Shown here: positions 34,163 to 45,400 of the stretch, piece by piece
Layout of the letters: each line of letters starts with the position of its first letter
How positions within the stretch are numbered: position 1 is the stretch's first letter
Source: Acanthococcus lagerstroemiae
Taxonomy: Eukaryota; Arthropoda; Insecta; Hemiptera; Eriococcidae
Length of the DNA stretch: 64,000 nt
Reading direction: 5' to 3'
Assembly (NCBI GenBank): GCA_031841125.1
Contig: CM063114.1
Span: forward strand, 34,927,574-34,991,573
Translations under genes and position numbers: made by a program
Notes under the pieces: generated by a model
What the model saw: the letters and a program-made list of their open reading frames with translations, nothing else
Database searches by the model: none
What the model was told of the DNA's origin: nothing

Positions 34163-35787
34163 CAGGGTGTCCGAGTTTCGGTTGCTAAGCGGGGAGGAAT
34201 GAATAGTACTTGAATAGACAAAGCAAAAGTGTTATTATCACCTTTTGCCTAATCACAAAATTGAAGAACCTTATGATTAAAGAAGAAAAATAAAAAAAAA
34301 TATAAATAACAAACGCTTCTAATTTATTGTAACTTTCAATAGTCGTTATGCCTGAATGAATGACTGGCGTTACATGAAGACTCCATCTGTTGAACTAGTT
34401 GTCTAACCACCATCAAATAGGCACTGGAATACAAGAAGACCTCTCGCTGAAAGTAGATGAATGAAACTTGATTCATTTTATGACAAGCCATTGTTATGGT
34501 TTGTGCACTTTCGCTGCAAATTAACAACAGGCTTTAATTCTGTTCAGTTTTTTAGCAGCATTTGTCTTCTGTACAGTAACTGATTTCCCCACATTATAAA
34601 AGAAATCTAAAAATTTGAGACGTTACCAGATTGAGAATAAATTTTTTAAGTAAATTATTTCAAAAAATTTATCAACTCTTACTGAATGTACCAGTTATCC
34701 CTCCGATTAAAAGTGCGCTTTACTTTTATCTTCTGTTAGGATGTCTACAAACTCGACGTTTCTTGCAAAAATTTGAAACCTGGAAGCAAGAGACTTGGCT
34801 TTTCTTCTGAAATTCGCCACTGTATGCAGTGGTGTAGCGTCGGGGGGGGGGGTTCATGCCCTCTCGATATTTTTACATAGTCCTCTAATATCGGCGATTT
34901 TAAAAAAAAAACTACAATTTTCGACTTTTTCTCCTTTGAAAACCTTATTGTGCCCCCCCCCCTTTGGGAAACCCCTAGCTGCGCCATTGACTGTATGACA
35001 TAATTTCTCGTGAATTTCCGTCGAACGTCGGTTACGCGGTGTAGAAATGTATTACACTTCGTAATTCACAAGCAACGCACGTCGAAATGTTGGCTCATTT
35101 TTGTAGCACTGATATAGCAATTCCAGTTCTATTCCAGAGTGTGCAAAACTCAAGATTTACATTTCCCTTTCATTTCGTTTTAATTTATTTTTGTTTCTGC
35201 TTACGAATTTAGGGAAACTTACTTTTGAGCGGAGCCTAGAAACCAAATGGCTTTCCCCCTAACAGTTCAATTTTTAGGGCGAGTTAAATTTTCTGTTTTC
35301 TTGAAATTTGAAAGTACTTCAACGTGTCTTAACTTTTTAAATTCTGAAAACTGGAAGGAGATAGTGGTATGATTTTTTGTTCATCTGAATCAGGGCTACC
35401 AGTTTTGATAACGAGAACTGTACGCCGGCCTTTGGTTATTCATGTTGGGATTCAGTAAAAGTAGGCTTTTTGCACAATTTTGTAAAAAATTGAAATTTCT
35501 GAATTTTGGATGCCATTTACCTGCTTAAATTTTCAGAGCAGGCCGGATTTCGTAATAACTTGTTTTGTTACTCTAAGTGAGTGCTGTACCATGGCATCAT
35601 TGTAGACTGGGCAACATCATTACTCGTGATTTTTATAATAGGTCAAAATTAGTGAATTTTCGATTTTTACAAAGATGCGGCGCCTTCAATTTTGTGATTA
35701 GGCCAAAGGTGATAATAACACTTTTGCTTTGTCTATTCAAGTACTATTCATTCCTCCCCGCTCAGCAACCGAAACTCAGACACCCTG
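34163..35787. mobile_element. TA-flanked DNA transposon derivative with inverted repeats over 100 bp long
   Basis: CAGGGTGTCCGAGTTTCGG at the left and its complement at the right are flanked by TA (34161-34162, 35788-35789). The inverted repeat continues for about 105 bp with few differences. The TA target and the CAGGGTGTCC end suggest the Tc1/mariner superfamily. No transposase remains in the 1.6-kb interior, which hosts a nested hAT MITE at 34827-34989. Confidence 0.8.
34827..34989. mobile_element. Nested hAT-like MITE with perfect 8-bp target duplication
   Basis: The ends are CAGTGGTGTAGCG and the near complement AGCTGCGCCATTG. The octamer ACTGTATG flanks both sides exactly (34819-34826 and 34990-34997). 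The interior has G-run and C-run arms. The element is inserted in a larger TA-flanked transposon, so it arrived later. Confidence 0.85.
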
Positions 35788-35887
35788 TATTGTTCCGCGT
35801 TTGGGAATCTAGGGTATCAATTTTGTTTCCGTTTTTGGTTTTATTTATAAATTTTTTGTTTTTTTAATCAGTCCAGATTATATTCCG

Positions 35888-36265
35888 TTTGCAAGAAAAC
35901 CCGCTAAGGATTCTTTTCGGTTTTGTTTGTCGAAATAACTAGTTGCTTCATTCGTGAAAAAAAATATACTCGTATTTTCACGAATGAAACTGATTTCCAA
36001 CAAATTATCGTTTCGGTTTGGGAAATAAACGAACTATTTTGCAATCGATTTTGTAACAGTACTATTGCGAACTTTCAGTTTGTTTTGGTTTTTGTTGAAT
36101 CAAAAACTGAAGAATTCTTTTCGTGTTGGATTTCGGTCAAAACAAATTAAAATCGTTTTGGTTCCGGTGCCTGCTTTGCATTACCATCACTGTCTTCGTG
36201 GTCATTTATCAAATTCTCTAATTAGAATTTGTTGCAACTTGAAAGCAGGCAATAACGAGAGACAG
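35888..36265. other. Intergenic DNA left of the Ty3/gypsy element
   Basis: No gene is recognised. A small palindrome TTCATTCGTGAAAA ... TTTTCACGAATGAA lies at about 35949-35988. Confidence 0.25.
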
Positions 36266-36385
36266 TGCCGTTCGAACATATATTCACACTAACTGACTAC
36301 GACAATGCAAATCGGTTAACAGACATACAATAATAAGACGATCGCTGCTATATACACGGTTAAAAGACGAGACACGAGATAACAC
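36266..36385 (-). repeat. LTR (3' LTR of the gypsy element)
   Basis: 120 bp, TG...CA bounded on the plus strand. It is preceded, in element direction, by a purine tract at 36386-36400, as expected of a 3' LTR. Confidence 0.8.
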
Positions 36386-38723
36386 TCTCCCCTCCTTTAT
36401 TTTAACTTAGAGGTCCATTCGGTTAGGGGGGCCTCCGTTGACGAGTGGACCGGCGCGCACTTGCGCCGGGGTCAGTTAGCGCATTCTCGCCCGGCTCTTG
36501 AAGTGGTGGCTCCGGCGTCACTTTGACCAGGGGGTCAGGGTGGGCTGGCGCTCCGCACTGACTCACTTGCGGTGGCTCAGGGTTCGGCATCGGGCCCAGA
36601 GCTGATTCAGTCCAATCTAGTTTGTCACTGGGTGGTCTCCTCGGGCTCTCCCTCGACGCTAGCACGGGTGCGCTCTCCGGTATGCCATAAGAAAAATCTG
36701 GAGTTTCTTTTCTAATGGCTCTGCTGGTTTTTTCAATACCTACTGCAATTTTGAGCGCCCTCTTTATAGTCTGTACAAAGCGTTCAGCTTGCGGCTGTTT
36801 GATGGTGGAAAATACGGCGCAGAGTGCATCTGTTCAATAAAGTTCTGTTTACAGAACTGGCGGAATTCGGCGCTAGTCAATTTGTACACCGTTGTCACTG
36901 ACCAGGGTAGCTGGGTTCCCGAAACGAGAGAAACATTCCCGTTAGTTTCTCAATGGTTGAGCTGGAATTCGTGCCCAGTGCTTTCGATGAGGGCACTGCA
37001 AATACTTCAGGCCATTTAGAATACGCGTCTACGATGATTAGGAAGGAATGGTACATAAACGGCCCGGCAGTCTATATGCACTCGTTCTCATGGTGCTGAT
37101 GGTGGCATCTATGGATGGGCCGGCACGGTCACTGCATTAGCATTAGCTTGGCAGGGTCTGCATTCGCGAACAATATGTTCGATGTCGGCATCAATTTTTG
37201 GCCAGTATACATACCCTCGGGCAAGACCTTTCATCTTCGTAACTCCAATATGGCCGGTATGCAGTTCTTGAAGTACGGCACTGCGCAGCTTTTGTGGTAC
37301 GTAGATTCTGGTGCCATACAATGCAACCTCTCTCGATGGAGTAATTGGTAAGTGCTTGATACTCCGCATCCGAGAGGTTCAACTGGTCTGCTTGGTGCAG
37401 CTTCTGCAGGAGTGGCGCTGTTTCGGCATCGACGCTCGTTTCTGCAGCAAGCTCATTCGCATCCACTGGCAATATGCAAATCTGGTGTACGTTCAATACC
37501 GACGGTTCATCTATTAGATGAGTTTCGACTGTTTCTACTGGGAAACGTGAGAGGAAATCGGCGTTCCCGTGGTCGCCTGAGCGCCGGTACTTTATTTCAT
37601 AATCGAAGCCTTGTAGGAACAGCGCATAATGTAGAAGACGAGTTGCGCTAAGTGCTGGTCTCGCAGCATTTGTGGCAAAGATGGCTTGCAGAGGTCGACA
37701 ATCAACGTATAGCGTGAATCTGTGCCCGAACAGATAATTGAAAAAAACGTTTTACGCCCCAAAATATGGCTAAACTCTCCTTGTCAATCTGGCTGTAGTT
37801 GCATTCCGATTTTGAAAGTGCTCTCGACGCAAAGGCAGTGGGGCGCTCATTTGATCCATCCTGGTGACTGAGAACTGCTCCAACAGTATACGGAAACGCG
37901 TCCGTGGCCAATATCAACTTCTTGGACGGGTCGAAGTGGCAAAGGACTCGAGGTGATGCAATTTCCCGCTTGATGGATTCAAAAGCAACTTGGCACTGGT
38001 TATTCCATACAAATGGCACATCTTTTTGGAGCAGGTAATTAATTGGGTGAAACATGGTCCTCAAGTTGAGCACGAATCGACTGTAGAACCCAAAAAGTCC
38101 AGCAAATGATTTTACCTCGGTTAAATTTCGAGGCGCAGGGGCATTCAAAATTGCAGCCATCTTGTCGGTGGTTTTATGGACGCCTTTTTCATTTACCTTA
38201 AACCCTAAATACTCGAGTTTATCAGTGAGTATCTGGCATTTTTCTTTACGCAGGCGGATACCATTTTCTCGACAGTTCTTGAAAAATCTCTTCACACTGG
38301 CAAGGTGGGCTCGAGGGTCAATGGATGAGATATTTATATCATCACAGAAGCATCGGCATCCAGCAACAGGTTTGAATGCATTCTCAACAAACCTTTGCCA
38401 TTTATAGCTGGCGTAAATTGGATACCATAATTCATCCGGTTCACTTTAAATAACCCTCGAGAGGTATTGATTGTAAACAGCTTGGCAATAGCATCCGTAA
38501 CAGGCATATGCATATAAGCTTCTCGAACATCAAATTTTGAGTAGTATTTGCAACATTTGGAATCATATAAGATTTCCTCAATGTTGGGAATCGGGTAGTC
38601 TTCAGGGATGATATGCAGGTTTTCAGGGTCACGCTGTAGTCGCCAACCAACCTAACAGTACCGTTGGATTTCTGTACAACCACCAACGAAGTAGCCCAAT
38701 CTGATGATTCAAGGGGTTCATAG

Positions 38724-38844
38724 TACCGTTCGAACATCTATTTTCACACTAACTGACTACGACAATGCAAATCGGTTAGCAGACATACAATAATAAAACG
38801 ATCGCTGCTATATACACGGTTAAAAGGCGAGACACGATATAACA
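38724..38844 (-). repeat. LTR (5' LTR of the gypsy element)
   Basis: 121 bp, about 93% similar by eye to the other LTR. It joins reverse-transcriptase coding sequence with no primer-binding site or gag in between. Confidence 0.8.
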
Positions 38845-39411
38845 GAATTCAAAGTTTCCCGCCATTCTAACTTCTGAATCATAATAGAATAAAGGAATTA
38901 CAACGAACAGGCCGTACGCTCGATGGCGATTCTTGAGCCCCATTTTTGCAACGATGTTTTATGTATATGAAAATGGAGGGGAAAAGTTGAACATAATTTT
39001 TAGCGGAATTTTACAGTATTTTGGTAAACCATAATATATTACAAAGAACATGTCATTTGATTGGACGTTTATGATGACGAAACGGACATAACGTAGATAA
39101 CAACGGAGCCAAATTATAAGAATAAAGTCTGGGCTCCACCATTTTATTCGCCAAGCGTACCTAATGTTGTTTACTTGAATGTCTTTCGTTAAAATTGAAA
39201 TGAAAAAAAAAAAAAAAATAGTCGACAGGAGAGTACGCCCTCAAACAGACTCCTTACTTTTTAACGTGTTTAAAATGTAACTGTATTTATTTCGAATACA
39301 CGCGGGGTAAACAGAAGTAAAAGGCGAAACATTTCCAACAAATATTGTACTGAGTACGGGTAATTCATCCAACGACAAATACCTGACTGATAAACGATAC
39401 AAAAACCGATA
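38845..39411 (-). other. Intergenic DNA and 3' UTR of EIF2B3
   Basis: A minus-strand polyadenylation hexamer (TTTATT on plus, 39286-39291) lies about 120 bp past the EIF2B3 stop codon. No other feature is seen. Confidence 0.45.
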
Positions 39412-42400
39412 TTACACCTCCATAAGACTCGCAATTTCCACCAGCATTTCATTCGCGTGTGAACCTGAAAAGGAAAATGAAAACATGTACACGTTGATAT
39501 TCCACACAAGCGTACTTCGATACTACTACCAGTTATCTTGTCTTCTATTATAATTGCTGGAGGACGATGATTCGAATTATTACGTAAATAAAATTCGTCA
39601 ACGTCCGAGTTTTAAGAACCTAATACGGTGTATACAACAACCATCGACGATTCGATGCAAGTCATGTGTATAATAAATACGAAGCACTTACTATTAGCTG
39701 AGACGATGTACTGATTTCCGATCAGGCAGTCTTTCAACACACAGTTGGTTTCAATGGTAACGTCGTCGCAGATAACGCAGTTACTCAAAATACATCTGTA
39801 AATTCGAGCTCTCGTTATTAACCGTCGTTCGGTTTTTTCGCCGGCATTCGGGCGGGACGACCACAAACACGCGCCAATATGCTATTTGCAAACGCACGAC
39901 TTACCCTTCTTTTATTTTAACATTATTCATCACGATGCAATCGATAATTTTGGTTTTCTGCTCGACCAAGCACCCTCTACCAAAGGTGGAACATGATATC
40001 GACGTTTTCGCGGATATATTCGTCAGAGGACCGACGAAACAGGTTTCTCTCTCTAATTGATTGGATTCTATTCTCGATTCCAACGATATGTTATTCAATG
40101 GGTGTCCGACTAACTGCTGCCAGTAATGCGAGATCTGGTTTCGATACGATGCAACGATACAATACGATCAAACACAGCGCAGTAAACGTTAGAATACTTG
40201 GCGTTTTATAAACAGGCGGCCATTTGTGATTCTTCCTCGTTGGTCACGGTAACTCGAACAGCGAACCTAATGCCAGAGCCCGGATCGATCTTACGACGTG
40301 ACGCCTGAGAACAAGCTGGCCGTTCACCGTAGTCGTGTTACACGACTTCGGTCGATACCGAGGACATTGACGGAAGGAAAAATAGTGGCATGTGCGAGCG
40401 GAGCGGATATTATGTATGTATTCGATACCCACAGAATATACTTAAGATGCGGCCAGCGTAAAATTCGAAGTATAGTTGGAAATTAGTCCCGAGGGTTTTT
40501 GTTAGTAACGAGTAGTGGTAATGGTGCCTCTCTTCAGATAGACGGGACACGCTTCTAGTCGTAGAGTGAAAGTTCGTGCTCGAAAACTGAAAACGCATAG
40601 TATGGAAATACGACCAGAATGCGCTGTGGTTTCGGAGAAATATGAGGTCTGCCCGGAAAGTATCCGACCTTTGCTCATAACTCGAAAACAAATTGCTCTA
40701 GCGTTCTCCACGAGGTGTCATTGTGGAGGGGGAACCTTCGCCAGTAATCCCTTTCATCACGGAGACCAAGCCATGGGTAACACGCAAATGAAAGAGTGGT
40801 TCAGTCGATTTAAAAATAGTCGGGAATTGGTTGAAAGTGATCCTTGTTCGGGAAGACCTGCATCAACAAGACCGCCGGAAAATGTTAGCTGTTGTACACC
40901 ATGAATACGCCTCAAAAGGTCGAACTATCAATAAAGAATACTATCTTGGAGTTTTGAAACAGATTACGAGACGCTGTGAGAAGAAAACGACCGAAGTTTT
41001 GAGAAAGTGGCGATTGGATGCTCCATCGCGATAACGCGCCAGCTCACTCATCCCACCTCGTTTAAGATTATTTGACAAAACATGGCATTGTACGAGTTAG
41101 ACAAGCTCCCTACAGTCCAGACACGGCTCCGTGACTTTTGGCTTTTCCCGTAGCTAAAAATTCCGTTAAAAGGAAGAAGATTTGACGACGTAGAGGACAA
41201 AACGGAATGCGACAAGTGAACTAATGGCTATACCAAAAGATGCCTCAACGAGTTTGAATTCCAAATAAGAAGCAAAGGTCGGATACTTTCCGGGCAGACC
41301 TCGTATCCGCGTAAGAAATTTCGCGATCTGGTTGCTTCGAACGAACCATAACGCATTCTGTCATTCAAAATTACTGCTACCCGAAATTCGTTCAGCGGCT
41401 GTCAACGAAAATAATCGTTACGCGTTCCAGCACAACGAAAATACCGAAATGTATTTGGGTTGTCTCACATTACAACTGAGAAGCGATATGAAACATTCCA
41501 TTTAATATATCTACAAAAAATATTAGGTAAGAGTAAATAAGGTTATCAAAAGTTCATACTGTAACAAAGCGTTTCCAGATGAATTTATTATTTCAAGACC
41601 ATCTTTACAAGAACTGTTCAAACAGTACTGGGAATTAAATTTCAAATTCCTACACAAAAAGCTGTGATTATTATTATTATTATCATTATTTTTAACAAAA
41701 CACTTTTCAAGCAACCCCAGCTCACGAAACCTAGTTAATGACTTCCAAACACTCAAAGTGGCAACTGACTGAAGGGAGCTCGAGTCCACGGGTACATCGA
41801 GCATGTCGATCAAGCTGCTATCGACAACCGCAAACTCATGGCGAGCATATACCGTTTGAATACGTCTGTTCGTAGATTAATACAGCCCCGTAGATTAATT
41901 CTGAACACTCGGACAGGTTGAAACATTCCGAACCGATTTTTAGTCGCAACACTAAATAACCAGGACTGGGACCGGACGCATCGAGGTACTTTTCAGGAGC
42001 AGTTCGATGTACCGCGGATGAATCGCCACCGCAGTCGAGTCATTTCAATATTCGAAATAGTTCATTCACAACGACAGCTCGTAACTCTAGGAAGGTTGAA
42101 TAATATTGCGGAATACAAAAATTTCAATCTACAAACAGCGAAAGAGCGGGGAAGGGTCTCCTAGTCACGAAAATAAAAATACCTATCAAGCCAGTCACGG
42201 TTAATCGACAAATGAATCGCGAATCTTGGATGTGATCTGAATGGATCGCAACCGAGTCGGAGTAATTCCTAACAGCGTCCGAATAAGCTTCGAAAATGTC
42301 GATCGAGTTTTTCAGAGTTCCAAAGGAGTCCACAGCCCAGTCCACACCGAATTAGAATGTCACGAGTCGGCCAAATTATAACAAGCCTTACTGAGTCCGA

Positions 42401-45400
42401 ACACAGTTTAGGTAAGCATTCTAACGAGTAGTCGGAGGATTCGAATGAGTCTTACTCGAGTTTGAATCAGTTCCAAACAACCCTAGGCTTCTAATGTCCT
42501 TACGAACTTCGTTACTGCAAAATCTTTACATCGAAAGCGATACGTTAATTTTTTTAAACGGCGAATTTCTTCTCAATTCTTAATTTTCTCGTAGTCTAGC
42601 TATTATATGCGTACCGATATAACGCGATCAAATAAATGTTATCAACGGACATTTTCGAGCGATAAGATTCCCAACAATACATAACTGCGACTGCAGCGGC
42701 GAGTTGAACTGGAATGGATATTTTCAAGCTACAATGCATTTGGATTTTTTTTTCTTTCTTTTTCCGCTCATAAACGTTCTCGATCATTTAACCTAACATA
42801 GAATATATAAACGACACGACTCGAGTAATAAATTGTCAATTATAATTAGACGTTACGTACCAGTTTATTAGCTTTGCAGTATTCGCGTAGAGTGTTTGTA
42901 CGTAAACCTAATTCATTTTCAACAACGAAACCGTAACATTTGATGCTATCGTTCAAATAAACCGCATTTAGATCTCCATAGTGATCGTTGAAACTCGACA
43001 TACACCTAGCCGTTATGTCAATTTCAGTGTTTTTAGCCAAGGAAAACAAATCTGCAAAAAAGAGAGAAACAAAGTAGCATGTCTTAATGTTACAGCTTGG
43101 TGGCATGCGGTGTCTCAGGGGCCACTTTGGCATGCGTGCATCGCCATACGTCCCACCACACCAAACTTCTGGGGCCAATGTTTTTCGTCAGAAAGGTTTT
43201 CCAAGCATTTGAGTATCGCACATACTTTTCATTACCGATACTAGCAATGAAATGAGCTAGGGAGGATCGAGGGATATCAGGTCGATAATTACAGTGGGTC
43301 AAAAAAGTATTTACACACCTCGAGAAAAGGATGCAGGACAGCACGTGAACGACTTCGGGTTCATTAAACATAAGTAGACGAAAAAAGAAAGATAAAAATA
43401 TTTTATTCCGAAAGAAACAAATCACAGCCACGAATTAGATTAAAAAAGGAAAATGTAACCTCAAAAAAGTATTTGCACACCAACAGAATATAACGGGAAA
43501 ACAAAAATAAACTAGCATCACTTCAAAAAACAGGAGATTAATGTTTGGCATGCATTCCTTTTGCATCTATAATCGCTAGCGGACGTCGCGGCATTGACTC
43601 AACTAACTTTGCTGTTACCCAGGGACAAACGTTTGACCACGCCGCTTGGAGGGCCGTTTTCAGATCTCCTCTGTTGGATATTCTCCTCTTACGTACTTCC
43701 ACTTCTAGTAAACTCCATAAATCTTCGATTACATTCAAATCCGGCGATTGTGGTGGGGTAAATATCCGACGAGGTGCGTTACAGAGCAACCATCCACGGG
43801 TTTTTAGTGCAGTATGCTTGAGATCATTATCCTGTTGAAAAATAAAGGACTCCTCCAAGTCTACTTTGCGGGCGGTGCTCTTCAAATTTTTGCGCAATAT
43901 GCCTATGTACATATCGGCTGTCATGTTTCCCTTCAATGAAGACTAGATTATCCACACCGCTGGCTACCATACACTCCCACACAAGCACCTTGCCTCCTCC
44001 TTATTTAACGGTAGTCTTTAAATTCTCGGGACGCAGCTCTGTATTCGCTTTTCGCCATACCCATCTGATCCAAATAAGTCGAATTTATTTTCGTCGGAGA
44101 ATAAAACTGACTGCCAGAAGGTTGCGGGTTTGTTTACGTACGCTTTTGCAAATTCTAAACGTTTGACTCGATTGGCTTCGGAGATAAACGGTTTCTTACG
44201 AGGACATCTTCCATGAAGACCAGCCGAATAGAGCACATTCCGTACAGTTTGAGGGTGAACTCTTATTCCCGATGTAAATGCGAGATCATTAATCGCTTAC
44301 TTTCCGCTTCTGTACAGTCATCTACTATTAAGGCACGATTAGGTCGAATTTTCAAAAATCTGCAAAGAAATAACCGACTAACCGATAATTGGTTATGGAA
44401 AAATTTTTGACAAGCCTAGTCCCAGCGTTAGTTTTACAAATCGGTTGACCGCGTACTCTATCGGATCCGACCCATACTCCATACTCGAAGATTTTTAGGA
44501 ACTCGGACCGAATGAGCTAAATCTAACTTCCATGTAACATGATTCGGGTCAGATTCTGAATTTGAATTTTCGTTCATCCAATTACTGGCAACCATGTCGA
44601 GAGGGAGGGGAAAATACCCCGGGCCCGGACTTTCAGGAGGGCCCGATATTTTTAAAAGACCTGCATTTTAACGCTTACGGTTACATCAAATCGGCAATCA
44701 CTCCTTACATTATGAAAGAAACCTCTTATCCCGTAGCTTATAACTTTTTCCCATTTGAGAAAAGAAAAAAATGAACTGGATAGAGGGGGGGGCGTGGAAA
44801 TTCCCCCAGGCCCTCTTTTTCTCTCTACGGGGCTGATTACGGGTTCACTAGTCAAAATCGATTCTATTTCGGAAACTGCGAATACAGTCTAGAAATAGGC
44901 ACACGTTCAAGGTAAATAAAGCTACGCGTTAAACTGTTACCTGTATTTTTCCTATCGAGCTGATTCTTCACTGGTGTAACCTCAATCGATGCGTCCGTCG
45001 GCGATTGTAACTTATTTTCGAAAGACATCTGCATTTTCAGTGCAAACGGTAATAGTTCCCCTTTCACCGTCGATAAATTTCTGCAAATGAAATATGCAAC
45101 TTACAACAACGATAATAAACTATTATTATTATTATTATGGTGTCTCTCCCATACTCATAGCTAAACTCGGATGCAATCACTGTTACATATCGCATCGACA
45201 AAGTATCATCATGTTACCGCTAGTTTTTTGAATGACAAAAATAATATGGTTATGTTGATCTTGCGTTTCAATCTAAAGCGGTTGTTCAGGAACGGATTCC
45301 TCATATCCTTCGTTCGGAAACCTCAGTAGGAATATTTTTCTTACAGTCAGGTATCAATGAAACCGAACTACGTGTGATTCTTATAACAAGTCAAGATTTC

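Larger units (their letters stand above)
36266..38844 (-). mobile_element. Ty3/gypsy LTR retrotransposon, internally deleted and degenerate
   Basis: Direct repeats of 120-121 bp at 36266-36385 and 38724-38844 are the LTRs (minus-strand ends TGTTAT and CGAACGGCA). In element order the 5' LTR is joined directly to reverse transcriptase at EPLESSDWATSLVVVQ. RT/RNase H follows (YLGFKVNEKGVH, FAGLFGFYSRFV, LATDAFPYTVGAVLS), then an integrase zinc finger with H-x-H/C-x-x-C spacing (HTGHIGVTKMKG, CRPCQAN). A basic C-terminal piece (RRSTRQRRPP) and the polypurine tract AAAGGAGGGGAGAG precede the 3' LTR. Gag, protease and the front of RT are missing, and stops and frameshifts are present. No target duplication is clear. 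Confidence 0.88.
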
